A DNA stretch of 64,000 nucleotides. It comes from Rouxiella sp. S1S-2. GTDB lineage: Bacteria; Pseudomonadota; Gammaproteobacteria; Enterobacterales; Enterobacteriaceae. The notes under the pieces are model-generated. The model saw only the letters and a list, made by a program, of their open reading frames with translations. It searched no databases and was not told where the DNA came from. The stretch spans positions 2,170,001-2,234,000 of the forward strand of contig NZ_WFKL01000001.1 of NCBI RefSeq assembly GCF_009208105.1, given 5' to 3'. Positions within the stretch are counted from its first letter, which is position 1. Each line of letters begins with the position of its first letter. Made by a program: the position numbers and the translations under genes. Shown here one piece after another: positions 46,034-58,404 of the stretch.

Positions 46034-47317
46034 TTAAACGGACAGGCGCAAGGCCAGCGCGGCCAGCGTCACGAAAAGCACCGGCAGGGTCATAACGATG
46101 CCCACGCGGAAATAGTAGCCCCAGCTTATCCTGATATTTTTCTGAGCCAGAACGTGCAGCCAGAGCAGAGTAGCCAGACTGCCTATAGGGGTGATTTTCG
46201 GGCCGAGGTCGCAGCCGATAATGTTCGCGTAAATCATCGCCTCCTTCACCACGCCCTGCGCAGTAGTGCCTTCAATGGACAGCGCGCCAACCAGCACCGT
46301 TGGCATATTGTTCATCACCGAAGAGAGCGCCGCTGTCAAGAAACCGGTGCCGAGCGTTGCACCCCAAATGCCGTGCTCTGCAAACCGGTTCAGGGCAATA
46401 GAAAGATAATCCGTCAGGCCGGCGTTGCGCAGGCCATATACCACCAGATACATGCCCAGTGAGAAGATAACGATCTGCCAGGGCGCGCCTTTCAGCACCT
46501 TACGGGTATCAATGATCTGGCCTTTATGGGCAACCAGCCAGAGAATAAACGCCGCCACTGCCGCTACCAGGCTTACCGGCACGCCGAGCGGCTCCAGGGC
46601 AAAAAAGCCGATCAGCAGCAGAAGCAATACCACCCAGCCGGCTTTAAAAGTGCGTGAGTCGCGTATGGCTTCCCGTGGCGCTTTCAGCTTTGTCAGGTCA
46701 TAACTGACCGGAATATCCCGGCGAAAGAACAGGTGCAGCATCATTAGCGTGGCGGCCACGGAGGCAAGATTGACCGGAACCATCACCGAGGCGTACTCGC
46801 TGAAACCTAATTTAAAGAAGTCAGCCGTGACGATATTCACCAGGTTTGAGACGATCAGCGGCAGGCTTGCGGTATCGGCGATAAAGCCTGCCGCCATCAC
46901 AAACGCCAGCGTGGCACCGGCACTGAAGCCCAGCGCCAGCAGCATAGCGATAACAATCGGCGTCAGGATCAGTGCCGCGCCATCGTTGGCAAACAATGCC
47001 GCCACCGACGCGCCCAGCAGCACGATATAAGTGAACAGCAGTCTGCCTTTACCGCCTCCCCAGCGTGACACGTGCAGCGCGATCCACTCAAAAAAGCCGG
47101 ACTCATCCAGCAGCAGGCTGATAATAATGACGGCGATAAAGGTGGCCGTGGCGTTCCAGACAATCTGCCAGACGATCGGAATATCATCGGGGTGAACCAC
47201 GCCGGTCAGCAGCGCCAGCGCGGCACCAATGACGGCACTCCAGCCTATACTCAGCCTTTTCGGTTGCCAGATGACCAAAACCAACGTCAGGACAAATATC
47301 GCGATCGCCAGAAACAT
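46034..47317 (-). CDS. arsB: Arsenite efflux pump ArsB
   Basis: A 427-residue membrane protein of the ArsB/NhaD superfamily, nearly the length of E. coli ArsB (429), with about twelve helices. Recognisable stretches are [42 protein letters not shown] and [21 protein letters not shown]. It extrudes arsenite (and antimonite) across the inner membrane. It lies between arsR and arsC; the arsR-arsB gap (94 bp) contains a dyad resembling the one before arsR. Confidence 0.95.
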   Translation of the reverse strand: MFLAIAIFVLTLVLVIWQPKRLSIGWSAVIGAALALLTGVVHPDDIPIVWQIVWNATATFIAVIIISLLLDESGFFEWIALHVSRWGGGKGRLLFTYIVLLGASVAALFANDGAALILTPIVIAMLLALGFSAGATLAFVMAAGFIADTASLPLIVSNLVNIVTADFFKLGFSEYASVMVPVNLASVAATLMMLHLFFRRDIPVSYDLTKLKAPREAIRDSRTFKAGWVVLLLLLIGFFALEPLGVPVSLVAAVAAFILWLVAHKGQIIDTRKVLKGAPWQIVIFSLGMYLVVYGLRNAGLTDYLSIALNRFAEHGIWGATLGTGFLTAALSSVMNNMPTVLVGALSIEGTTAQGVVKEAMIYANIIGCDLGPKITPIGSLATLLWLHVLAQKNIRISWGYYFRVGIVMTLPVLFVTLAALALRLSV

Positions 47318-47374
47318 AACCGTTTCTCCTTAAAGATAACTGCCGCAAAAACGGGATGATGAAAATTGAGGCAT

Positions 47375-47400
47375 AACATATTTATTTAAACGCATATGTT
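47375..47400. promoter_or_regulatory. ArsR-box-like dyad before arsB
   Basis: AACATAT (47375-47381) and ATATGTT (47394-47400), 12 nt apart, resemble the dyad upstream of arsR at 47824. It lies between the arsR stop and the arsB start, so arsBC may have a second, ArsR-controlled promoter. Confidence 0.4.
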
Positions 47401-47411
47401 AAGGCAAAATT

Positions 47412-47765
47412 TTAAATACAGACAGGCTTGCCGTAGGGAGTGCCGTTGTCGCGTTCGGCTTGCTGGCTGAGCTTAAGAATGTCATCCCGCTGACACAGGT
47501 AAGCCTGCTCAATGACTACCGCTGCCCACGCAGGCATGTGTGGTGACAGACGATAATGGATCCATTTGCCGTCACGCCTGTCGAGAAGGAGACCGCTTTC
47601 TCTCAGCAGGGCAAGGTGCCGGGATATTTTTGGCTGCGTTTCTTTCAGGGTGGATGAAAGCTCACAGACGCAGAGCTCACCTTTCTCGCGCAGTAGCAGC
47701 ACCAGGCTCAGTCGCGTATCGTCAGACAGATTTTTGAAAAGTTGCAGGGGCAGAAGTTGCGGCAT
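47412..47765 (-). CDS. arsR: Arsenical resistance repressor ArsR
   Basis: A 117-residue ArsR/SmtB winged-helix repressor that closely follows E. coli ArsR. The metalloid site is Cys32 and Cys34 in ELCVCELSS, in the DNA-recognition region. The third Cys of E. coli ArsR (Cys37) is Ser here, which is tolerated because two cysteines are enough for arsenite induction in the known protein. The recognition helix is ETQPKISRHLALLRESG, followed by GKWIHYRLSPHMPAW. It releases DNA on binding arsenite and controls arsBC downstream. Confidence 0.95.
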   Translation of the reverse strand: MPQLLPLQLFKNLSDDTRLSLVLLLREKGELCVCELSSTLKETQPKISRHLALLRESGLLLDRRDGKWIHYRLSPHMPAWAAVVIEQAYLCQRDDILKLSQQAERDNGTPYGKPVCI

Positions 47766-47823
47766 GAGAATTCCTGAGTAAAAGATTAAAGCAAGTGTCG
47801 CTTCTTGTCAGTGTTGAGTCAAT

Positions 47824-47847
47824 AACATATTCATAATTTCATATGTA
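47824..47847. promoter_or_regulatory. Candidate ArsR operator upstream of arsR
   Basis: ACATAT (47825-47830) and ATATGT (47841-47846), 10 nt apart, lie about 60-80 bp upstream of the arsR start. The CATATG-type half-sites suit known ArsR operators. Confidence 0.5.
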
Positions 47848-47848
47848 T

Positions 47849-48700
47849 TCACTCTTCTTTCTCTGTAATACGCGTCAGATGAATCACCAGATACAGCAAC
47901 TCATCGTTGGACATCACCATTTCCAGCAGGTTTTTAATGTAATCGCGGATCAGCAGCGCGCAGCGGTAAACGTGGGGATATTCCCGGATGACCTGCGAGA
48001 AGATGAAATTATCCTTGGAAACCACCTGCTTTTTTTCCACCATCCGCTGGATGAAGAACTGCATGTGAACCAGAAAGCGGGCGTAATTGAGCGAGTCTGT
48101 GTCGATGCTGATGCGAAAGTGATACTGAATAATATTGAAAATATCCTTCAGCATTTTCACCGACAGCAGCGTATGTTCCATGTTTTGCACATCGGTTTGG
48201 CCGTTGACCAGATGAAAGGCGATATTAGCCGCCTCTTCTTCCGGAAGCTGGATATTCAGGCGCTGATTGATATACGCCAGCGCCTGCAGGGCCACGGTGA
48301 ATTCATGGGGGTAGAAACGCTTCACCTCGAACAACAATCGGTTCTGGATGCTGATGCCCTTGTGATAACGTTCAATGGCGAAACTGATATGATCGACCAG
48401 TGTGAAAAAGATTTGTTCGTTAACGCCTCCTTTCAGCCCGGCATTCGCCAGGCCGAGGATCATCTGCACAATCTCAATATGCGCTTCCGGCGTATCCTCT
48501 ATCAGACGAAGATATTCACGGCCTTTCTGATTATCTTGTACCGCATAAATTTTCTCGATGCTTGCCGGGTCGAGAACGTCACCCACTTTGCCGCCAAAGC
48601 CAATACCCTTGCCCATGACGATAACTTCGTTGTTATCGCTATCCGTTGATAGCACCAGGCTATTATTGAGTACCTTAATGACCTTCATCTTCTCAGCCAT
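47849..48700 (-). CDS. bglG: BglG/LicT family transcriptional antiterminator
   Basis: A 283-residue antiterminator. The RNA-binding CAT domain (about 5-58) has VIKVLNNSLVLSTD and EVIVMGKGIGFGGKVGD. Two PRD domains follow (about 70-170 and 180-280), with His in PEAHIEIVQMI, VDHISFAIERY, PHEFTVAL and LVIHLTRITEKEE as phosphorylation sites. When its sugar is present it binds the RAT element and prevents termination in the bgl leader (52016-52102). It is the last gene of bglF-bglB-bglG, 13 bp after bglB, unlike E. coli, where bglG comes first. Confidence 0.93.
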   Translation of the reverse strand: MAEKMKVIKVLNNSLVLSTDSDNNEVIVMGKGIGFGGKVGDVLDPASIEKIYAVQDNQKGREYLRLIEDTPEAHIEIVQMILGLANAGLKGGVNEQIFFTLVDHISFAIERYHKGISIQNRLLFEVKRFYPHEFTVALQALAYINQRLNIQLPEEEAANIAFHLVNGQTDVQNMEHTLLSVKMLKDIFNIIQYHFRISIDTDSLNYARFLVHMQFFIQRMVEKKQVVSKDNFIFSQVIREYPHVYRCALLIRDYIKNLLEMVMSNDELLYLVIHLTRITEKEE

Positions 48701-48713
48701 AAACCTCTTTTAT

Positions 48714-51991
<3,278 letters not shown>

Positions 51992-52015
51992 ATGTTTTCC
52001 CTGGTGAAAAAAAGC

Positions 52016-52079
52016 AAAAAAAAAGACCAAAATGAAAATGCACCTCCCCTGAGAAGAAGTGCATTCTTATTTTGGTCTT
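52016..52079 (-). terminator. Leader terminator of the bgl operon
   Basis: On the minus strand a long stem forms between 52056-52079 and 52023-52046 (outer arms AAGACCAAAAT and ATTTTGGTCTT, inner arms AATGCAC and GTGCATT). It is followed by nine T residues (complement of 52016-52024). It precedes the bglF start codon and is the expected target of BglG-type antitermination. Confidence 0.88.
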
Positions 52080-52102
52080 GCCTGCCTGAGCAGTAACACG
52101 CC
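52074..52102 (-). promoter_or_regulatory. Ribonucleic antiterminator (RAT) element of bgl leader
   Basis: Read on the minus strand, the segment contains GTTACTGC and GGCAGGCAAGACC. Both match the RAT consensus bound by BglG/LicT proteins (GTTACTGC then GGCAAAACC-type ending). Its 3' end overlaps the 5' arm of the leader terminator, so bound antiterminator would block the hairpin. Confidence 0.82.
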
Positions 52103-52215
52103 TCAATAAAAATGCGTTGGCAACCGGTATGAACGCGTTGCGTCTGGAGTATCGCCATAAGGCTATCTGGTCAGCAACAGCGAAAATTATTTTTTGCGAA
52201 GGGCATCACGAACTA

Positions 52216-52246
52216 TTTAAAAAGCGGAGCCTTCAGCACGGCTCCG
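52216..52246 (-). terminator. Terminator of the sugar-acid minus-strand operon
   Basis: CGGAGCC and GGCTCCG (52225-52231 and 52240-52246) form a 7-bp G+C-rich stem, followed on the minus strand by CTTTTTAAA. It lies about 70 bp after the SDR stop at 52317 and upstream of the bgl leader. Confidence 0.8.
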
Positions 52247-52316
52247 ACACCAGCCCCGTCAGCGCGTGGCCCTTGTGATAATGATATGTTCGACCGGATC
52301 CAGCAAGCCAGTCATT

Positions 52317-53006
52317 TCATAATGATGCGCCACCACAAATGACCAATTGCTGGCCAGTAATGGCTGCAGCAGAGGGTGACAGTAAATAACAGACAAGACT
52401 GGCCACTTCCTGCGGCTGGATAAAACGCCCTATAGGCGGTAATTTAGGGGGAGAACTCTGTCGCTGAGGGGTAGATAGCATCGGTGTTTGAGTCGCGCCA
52501 GGTGCCACAACATTGACAGTAATGCCCCGCGGCGCCAATTCGGCAGCCCAGCTTCTGGCCATGCCAATCATCGCAGACTTAGTGGCCACGTACTGGCTGC
52601 GCCCGGCAACGCCTGACGATGTACGGCTACCAAGCAGCACAATTCTGCCGCCGTCCGGCATTTTATCCACCAAACGATCGGCCAGTACTTCAGCAACGCC
52701 AATATGAAGTTTCCACAACATTTCACTGGCTTGAAAATCCAGCTGACCTAGCCGCGCGGCTTTCATCATACCGGCGGCGTGAATGACTGCATCGATGGGC
52801 GGCAACTCTTCCAGTAAGCTAGCCAGCTTAACGGTATCGGTTATATCCAGAGACAGGCTGGTGAAATGGGGGGACGGGTCAAGCACTTCGCGGCGCGCTA
52901 ACCCAGTCACTTTCCACCCCTGAGCCAACAATGTTTGGCATACCGTTTCACCGATGCCGGAACTGCATCCCGTTACCAGCGCATGTTTTACGTTCGCATC
53001 GTCCAT
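52317..53006 (-). CDS. SDR family oxidoreductase of sugar-acid operon
   Basis: A 229-residue short-chain dehydrogenase. TGCSSGIG at 12-19 binds the cofactor, HAAG replaces the usual NNAG, the catalytic Ser lies in LLGSRTSSG, and Tyr/Lys in YVATKSAM. The C-terminus (GQQLVICGGASL) is of the FabG-like type. It is the last gene of the minus-strand operon from 58277, 3 bp after the YhcH-family gene. It probably oxidises a sugar or sugar acid hydroxyl in this pathway; the substrate is not identifiable. Confidence 0.9.
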   Translation of the reverse strand: MDDANVKHALVTGCSSGIGETVCQTLLAQGWKVTGLARREVLDPSPHFTSLSLDITDTVKLASLLEELPPIDAVIHAAGMMKAARLGQLDFQASEMLWKLHIGVAEVLADRLVDKMPDGGRIVLLGSRTSSGVAGRSQYVATKSAMIGMARSWAAELAPRGITVNVVAPGATQTPMLSTPQRQSSPPKLPPIGRFIQPQEVASLVCYLLSPSAAAITGQQLVICGGASL

Positions 53007-53009
53007 GAT

Positions 53010-53480
53010 TTACACCTTCATGGTAGAAAACGGGATTTTAAACACAGCCTTACGTACCACCGCTGGACGTTTGTTGCAGCATAATGCACGGTGCGGTTCC
53101 CCCGGTGCGAAAGTCACAAAATCACCGCTACGCAGCAAAATCTGATTGGATAAACGGGAATTTTCAAGGATAAAGAGATCCGGTTTTCGCTCCACCGCAT
53201 ACTGACCGATAACGCTGTGGGTATCGAAACCAATAATTTCCTCCCCTTCTAGCACGACCTGAATATCCAGCCATTGTTGGTGGAACTCAGTGTGCCGCTC
53301 ATCTGCAGGCGAAGTGTTAGCATTAGCGATACTGCAAAACCAGGCTGCTCCCTCAGGTTGGAATCGTCCATCTTCCCGTGCACGGAGTGCTTCCAGCGAA
53401 CATGCCGGCAACGTAAGGACCTGCAGTAGGGCATCGGGTAGGGTAGCCATTTCTAGTGAGTGTAAATTTCCTGCAATCAT
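53010..53480 (-). CDS. YhcH/YjgK/YiaL family protein (NanQ-like)
   Basis: A 156-residue cupin-fold YhcH/DUF386 protein. The family regions are WFCSIANANTSPADERHTEFH, QQWLDIQVVLEGEEIIG and GDFVTFAPGEPHRALCC, with the His and Glu residues that coordinate a metal. YhcH/NanQ accelerates anomerisation of sialic acid in E. coli, and other members sit in uronate and sugar-acid operons. It therefore supports a pathway for a cyclic sugar acid. The start at 53480 has AGGAG 8 nt upstream; the ATG two codons earlier is too close to it. Confidence 0.9.
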   Translation of the reverse strand: MIAGNLHSLEMATLPDALLQVLTLPACSLEALRAREDGRFQPEGAAWFCSIANANTSPADERHTEFHQQWLDIQVVLEGEEIIGFDTHSVIGQYAVERKPDLFILENSRLSNQILLRSGDFVTFAPGEPHRALCCNKRPAVVRKAVFKIPFSTMKV

Positions 53481-53528
53481 GCTCATGCTCCTGATGAAAT
53501 AGCCCGCATCAAGCGGGCAAAGTGAGTT

Positions 53529-54707
53529 TCAGCTTTTCACCCAAGATTCATCGACGCATACGTATTTAATGGCTTGTCGATAGAAGGTAAAAGCAATGTG
53601 CAGTTCGCCATTCGGCCCCTGTTTGATGCTCGGGTAAGAGAATTCGCGGTTCAGCTTTTGCTGAGAATTGTTGGTCATGCAATATCCATCACCCGTTTCA
53701 AGATTCCGTTGATAAGGCCATGTGAGACCCCCATCTTCGGAAATGGCGAGTGTCATCGGCGCACGCGGAGCGCCCCAAAAAGCACTTCTCTTGCCGGGTT
53801 CTACCTTCGCCTCAGCACGTTCATCGCCTTCGTCATCTTCGATTTCATCGTAAAGTGATGCACGACGCTCACTGGCATCTGCGGCACTCATTTTGTTAAA
53901 TACCAATGCCAAATGGCCGTTGAGAAGGGTGGTCACCTGAATAGAAGAGTTATTGTTCGGCAGCTCCGTGGGCTGGGGTGACGTCCAACTGTTGCCGCCG
54001 TCATGGGAGCGGCTTTGGTAGACAAAATCCGCCCAGCGACTCCGGTACAGCGCCAGCAGACTCCCATCAGACAAGGGTGTAATGTTCATATGCACGCAAC
54101 CGGTGCTTTCCGGCACCCTAACATCTCGCCAGGTTTTCCCTTTATCGGTGGATATTTTTACCGCGCTGTCGTCGTTGTTACCGACCCATTTTTCACCCGG
54201 TTTTGTGCGGCAATAGAACACCGGAAGTAACCATTCTCCCGTTGCTAACACAGTAACCGGTTGACGAATAAAGGTGCCGGGTTGGTCGAGCAGGGTACCG
54301 ATCTCTCCCCAACTTTTTCCCCAATCCTGAGATTGTCGAAAACGCACAATTGCGGTTTCCTGATTTCCCGATTTTTGCGCGGTATACATCAACCAAAGCA
54401 CGTTATCGGGGTCGAGAAACAGCACCGGATTTTGTTCTGAGCGGCTGTCATCTTCAGATAATTTTACTGGCTGGCTCCACGCCCGTGCACCGTTATCAAG
54501 ACGCGACATATAGATAGAGATATCTGCTATACCCTCTTGCGTACCGCCAAACCACGCACACAGTAGGCTACCGTCGGGCATAGGCAGCAGATTCGCTGCA
54601 TGGTTTTGTGGACAGTCGGACGGCAGCATGGCATCCATACGTGCTGCGTCATCCTCTGCAGCCTTAATGAATCCGATACTGTCGATGTTTAACGTATTGA
54701 GGGTCAT
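53529..54707 (-). CDS. BNR-repeat sialidase-like protein, cytoplasmic
   Basis: A 392-residue six-bladed propeller of the BNR_2 type. Four Asp-boxes are visible: SQDWGKSWG (126-134), STDKGKTW (186-193), SHDGGNSW (234-241) and SEDGGLTW (323-330). An early FGGTQEG and a Tyr near the end (SYPSIKQGPNGELHIAFTFYR) are as in exo-alpha-sialidase-like proteins. There is no signal peptide, so it acts in the cytoplasm. A charged insert (about 286-308) interrupts the fold. It overlaps the symporter gene by 4 bp. True sialidase activity is uncertain; many such proteins act on other sugars or acids. Confidence 0.85.
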   Translation of the reverse strand: MTLNTLNIDSIGFIKAAEDDAARMDAMLPSDCPQNHAANLLPMPDGSLLCAWFGGTQEGIADISIYMSRLDNGARAWSQPVKLSEDDSRSEQNPVLFLDPDNVLWLMYTAQKSGNQETAIVRFRQSQDWGKSWGEIGTLLDQPGTFIRQPVTVLATGEWLLPVFYCRTKPGEKWVGNNDDSAVKISTDKGKTWRDVRVPESTGCVHMNITPLSDGSLLALYRSRWADFVYQSRSHDGGNSWTSPQPTELPNNNSSIQVTTLLNGHLALVFNKMSAADASERRASLYDEIEDDEGDERAEAKVEPGKRSAFWGAPRAPMTLAISEDGGLTWPYQRNLETGDGYCMTNNSQQKLNREFSYPSIKQGPNGELHIAFTFYRQAIKYVCVDESWVKS

Positions 54708-56125
54708 CTTAATGCTCCTGACTTTGAAATAATGTGCGAATCCTTATGCTTCACTGCGCGCTGAGGGATCATGCGGTCAATCACCATGATGATCGCCGGA
54801 GTGACCAACGCAATGTACATATTGTTGATCCCAAACGGATCACCAAGCAGATACCACACAGAGGTCACGACACAGGCTCCAATCAAACCAACATTAGCGC
54901 CGCGTGCACTTTTAAAGAACGGCAGGTAGAAGGCCATAACGGCGACGACGGATATCGACAGGCGGATAGCACGGGTGAAGAAAGAAAGCTTGAGCACCTC
55001 AGGGACCAACAGCACGAAGATCAGTGGCAGAAAACCAATGAGCAATGAGAGCCAGCGGGTCATTTTAAACTCGCGCTCCGGCGTTGGATTGCGGTACGGC
55101 ACGTAGAAATCTTTCACAATAAGCGAGGCTATAGCGAGTGCGACAGTACTGACGCTGACGAAAATCGATGCCACCAAAGACGTGGTCACCAGGCCTGCAA
55201 GCCAAGGATTCATGTCCTGAATGAAGATGGGCAAGGCGTAGAGACTGTTCATTTCTGGATGCAGGAATTTTGCCGCTACGCCAATCATGCCAATGGCTAG
55301 CGCAATGGGAATGCAGAAAAAGAATGCAACCCACGTCGCGCGCTTCGCAGATTCTGCGCTTTTGGTGGAAGAAATTGCCTGAATCACAAACTGAGTACAG
55401 AAGATGGAACCGATGGTTCCGATCAGCCACGCAAAAATAGTGCTGGCGCCAATGCTGCCGTCCCAGGTCCAATAGAAGTCAGGCATTTCTTTCACCATCG
55501 GCATGACACCCCCGGTCATATGCAGGGCGATACCCAGAATGATCAGGACGCCAATATACTTAATGGCGCTGTGCAGCATGGTGACCCACGCCATGCCCTT
55601 CATTCCCCCGAACGCGAAATAGAATGTACTGACTACGGCAGTAATAAATGCCGCGACGGGCAGATTAACTTTCAGAACGGTGGAAATCGCCGCCGCCCCG
55701 CTGACGTAGTTACCCACATTGACCAGCAACAACGCATAAATCATGATGATTGAAATTATGTTTTTAGTGGTGTTGCCGTATTTCTCCGCAATGGCACCTG
55801 AGATGGTGATTTTCCCCGTATTATAAATACGTTTCACCAGCAGCAGACCAAAGATCGGGAAGCCGATTGCGGCTCCCAGGATTGACCAAGAGGCGGCAAA
55901 TCCCCCTTCAAATGCGGCTTGCGCCGTACCGATAGTGGATTTTGCACCAATATATTCCGACATCAGCAGCACGCCGACGATAAAGGCCGGCATCGCACGC
56001 GATCCCTCCATGAAATCACCGGTATTTTTACTTCGTAATCGATAGGTTAACCAAGTAGTGAACAGGATGTAGGCTAATACGATGCCAATAATGATAAACG
56101 TATCTGATGAGCTAAATTCTTTCAT
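54704..56125 (-). CDS. Sodium:solute symporter (SSS family)
   Basis: A 473-residue, roughly 13-helix SSS permease. It begins SSSDTFIIIGIVLAYILFTT, with LLMSEYIGAKSTIGTAQAAFEGG and STFYFAFGGMKGMAWVTMLHS, which are regions around the Na-binding helices. It imports an organic solute with sodium; in this operon probably a sugar acid or its glycoside. The open frame starts 13 codons earlier, but the ATG at 56125 follows GAGG and begins the first membrane-proximal segment. It sits 84 bp downstream of the lyase gene and overlaps the BNR gene. Confidence 0.92.
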   Translation of the reverse strand: MKEFSSSDTFIIIGIVLAYILFTTWLTYRLRSKNTGDFMEGSRAMPAFIVGVLLMSEYIGAKSTIGTAQAAFEGGFAASWSILGAAIGFPIFGLLLVKRIYNTGKITISGAIAEKYGNTTKNIISIIMIYALLLVNVGNYVSGAAAISTVLKVNLPVAAFITAVVSTFYFAFGGMKGMAWVTMLHSAIKYIGVLIILGIALHMTGGVMPMVKEMPDFYWTWDGSIGASTIFAWLIGTIGSIFCTQFVIQAISSTKSAESAKRATWVAFFFCIPIALAIGMIGVAAKFLHPEMNSLYALPIFIQDMNPWLAGLVTTSLVASIFVSVSTVALAIASLIVKDFYVPYRNPTPEREFKMTRWLSLLIGFLPLIFVLLVPEVLKLSFFTRAIRLSISVVAVMAFYLPFFKSARGANVGLIGACVVTSVWYLLGDPFGINNMYIALVTPAIIMVIDRMIPQRAVKHKDSHIISKSGALR

Positions 56126-56209
56126 TTTTTCCTCACACAGCGCGTAGGGGGACCCCGCCTGCACATTTTCATACGCAGGTGTAGAGTTGAGACAGAAGGT
56201 AAGGCGCGG

Positions 56210-57097
56210 TTAACCGCGCAAATTAAAATCTTTAATAACGGCCAGGATCTTATTCGTATCGTCCTGCGTAAAGTCCACCGGATACCGGCTTTCACCCACG
56301 TTATAGCCGAGCAAATTCACGGCTTTTTTAACGACGGCCGGTGAAAAAGCAATACCGTAGAGATGGGTACGGATCTGATTGATGTCTGCCTGGACGGCTT
56401 CTGCCGCTGCGGCATTTTTTTCCTGCAAATGCCGATAAACCGCATTCACCTGTGCCGGAATAATATTGGCAATGCCTGAGATGCAACCGATGCTGCCTTC
56501 GGTAAACCCACGATAAATAAGCGAGTCAGGTCCGGTTAGCACACTAAAATCGGTAAATTGCTTACTCACTTCATGGAACCCCTGCAGGCTTTCCCATGAA
56601 CCGGCACTGTCCTTAATTCCTTTAATATTTGGATGATTGGCCAACTCGCGAACAATGGCGGGCGTTAAGGTATTACCGGTTCGCGCAGGAATGTTATAGA
56701 GATACACGGGAACGGTCAGAGCATCGGCAACCGCACGAAAATGTGCAATCAGTTCCTGCGGGCGCAGCGTCGCAAACCACGGGGTAATCACCGACACGGC
56801 GCGCACGCCTAACGTCTCGATATGCTTGCCTAAGCGGATAGTGGCGGAGGTTGAAATCTCACCCACGTGCGACATGACGCCCGTGTCACTCCCCGCCGCT
56901 TCAAGACATATCTCGGTCACCCGAATCTTCTCCTGCTCGTTGAGCATAAAAAATTCGCCGTTAGTGCCATTACAGAAAATGTTGTTTCCAGCCTGTTGTT
57001 GACGTTTCACCTGCTCGCGCAATGCGACGCCGTCGAGCTCCCCACTCGCGGAGAAAGGGGTCACTATCGCGGTATAGACTCCAGTAATATTATTCAT
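56210..57097 (-). CDS. DHDPS/N-acetylneuraminate lyase family aldolase
   Basis: A 295-residue class I pyruvate aldolase. Schiff-base Lys162 is in IKGIKDSAGSW, Tyr134 in VYLYNIPARTGN, and the carboxylate-binding loop GTNGEF at 44-49. This family includes N-acetylneuraminate lyase, 2-keto-3-deoxy-gluconate aldolase and DapA. Away from lysine genes and beside YhcH, BNR and a sodium symporter, it is probably a catabolic lyase that splits a 2-keto-3-deoxy sugar acid to pyruvate plus an aldehyde. Exact substrate is unknown. Confidence 0.9.
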   Translation of the reverse strand: MNNITGVYTAIVTPFSASGELDGVALREQVKRQQQAGNNIFCNGTNGEFFMLNEQEKIRVTEICLEAAGSDTGVMSHVGEISTSATIRLGKHIETLGVRAVSVITPWFATLRPQELIAHFRAVADALTVPVYLYNIPARTGNTLTPAIVRELANHPNIKGIKDSAGSWESLQGFHEVSKQFTDFSVLTGPDSLIYRGFTEGSIGCISGIANIIPAQVNAVYRHLQEKNAAAAEAVQADINQIRTHLYGIAFSPAVVKKAVNLLGYNVGESRYPVDFTQDDTNKILAVIKDFNLRG

Positions 57098-57140
57098 CTT
57101 ATTCTCTTCACGTCGGTGTAATTAGATACGAAATAAGGTG

Positions 57141-58277
57141 TTAGCGAATACTCTGATAAATTTCTTCTAGGTGTTTTTTCTCAATCGGCATGGGCACATT
57201 TTTAATCAAACGTTGTACCTCTATTGCCCCTTGCGACAAATAAGCAATGTCATCAGGTGTGATGTTCAACTGGCTTAATTTGACCGGTAAGTCCAGGCGG
57301 TGAACGAGTGCGTCAAAATATTCCACCAAGGCGTGGGATTTGTCCTCTTCACCCAACAGCAGGTCAGCATCGGGTATCAGGTCGTAAGCCTGGGCGAACT
57401 TACTCACCGCGGCAGGTCTGATAAATGCCATACAGGGTGCCAGCAGAATGGCGTTAGCGATGCCGTGAGGAATGTGATATTTCCCGCCGAGCGGGTATGA
57501 CATAGCGTGTACCAGATGTGTACCCGCATGGGCAATCGATGCACCGCCATAATAAGATGCCCAAAGCATATTCAAGCGAGCTTCAAGATCCCCCGGTTCT
57601 GTCACGGTTGTTTCGATGCTGGCGAATAACTTTTTCATTCCAACCAGCGCGTAATTATCACTGACCGGATTGGCTATCACTGACGTGAAACATTCGAATA
57701 AATGGCATAGGGCATCGATGCCGGTCGAGGCCGCAATGCGCGCGGGCATGCTGGTCGTCAGTTCTGGCACCAGTGCCACGTAATCGGGCAGCATGACCGG
57801 TGTAATAATGCCGATTTTGGTTTCTTTTTCAGGGATTGCCAGAATGGCGTTGGGCGTGGCTTCTGAACCCGTGCCGGCGGTGGCAGGAATGAGCAGGGAG
57901 GTTGTACGTCGCTGGGGTTTCTCACCGGCCAACAGGCCGTTTAATGTCACTTTTTCATCTCCCGCACACAGCAGCGACAGCAGTTTGGCCACATCCAGCA
58001 CGCTTCCTCCGCCCACGCCGATCACCATATCGGCGCGCTGCTTGTTTAGCGTTTTAAGGATAGCAGCAACGTCATGTTGGCTCGGCTCGGGAGGAACGCT
58101 GTCGATTATACGCACGCTGCAGCCAGCACTGTTTAACTGGTCGAGCAGCGATTGCACGGGTGCCAATCCAATAATATTTTTATCGCTAACCAGCACCACC
58201 TGATGTTTTCCAGCCAGTAAATAGCCGATGTCATGCAACGACTGATAACCACTGATGATTGTGCTGCCTATATTCAT
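57141..58277 (-). CDS. Iron-containing (class III) alcohol dehydrogenase
   Basis: A 378-residue Fe-ADH. The cofactor region is GVGGGSVLDVAKLLS, with a lactaldehyde reductase/FucO-like middle section. Metal ligands are Asp in STGIDALCHLFE and His in SIAHAGTHLVHAMSYP and PHGIANAILL. It interconverts an aldehyde or ketone and an alcohol with NAD(H). The start at 58277 is supported by AGGA 9 nt upstream; an ATG six codons earlier lacks one. It is the first gene of the six-gene minus-strand operon and is divergent from the kinase gene at 58469. It could reduce the aldehyde released by the lyase. Confidence 0.9.
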   Translation of the reverse strand: MNIGSTIISGYQSLHDIGYLLAGKHQVVLVSDKNIIGLAPVQSLLDQLNSAGCSVRIIDSVPPEPSQHDVAAILKTLNKQRADMVIGVGGGSVLDVAKLLSLLCAGDEKVTLNGLLAGEKPQRRTTSLLIPATAGTGSEATPNAILAIPEKETKIGIITPVMLPDYVALVPELTTSMPARIAASTGIDALCHLFECFTSVIANPVSDNYALVGMKKLFASIETTVTEPGDLEARLNMLWASYYGGASIAHAGTHLVHAMSYPLGGKYHIPHGIANAILLAPCMAFIRPAAVSKFAQAYDLIPDADLLLGEEDKSHALVEYFDALVHRLDLPVKLSQLNITPDDIAYLSQGAIEVQRLIKNVPMPIEKKHLEEIYQSIR

Positions 58278-58404
58278 GCTTGCATTTCCTGTCATTAAGT
58301 CTTGGTAAGAGTGAGCTCAATCATTAAGGTCGATACTCCTCACATCGTCAGGGGAATTTATAGGCGAAATTGAAGTTGAATAATTTGAAGTTGCTCACAT
58401 ATAA

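Noticed and set aside
47843..48649. 268-codon plus-strand frame antisense to bglG
   Set aside because: It mirrors the bglG coding frame; bglG itself has complete CAT and PRD domains, so this is a shadow.
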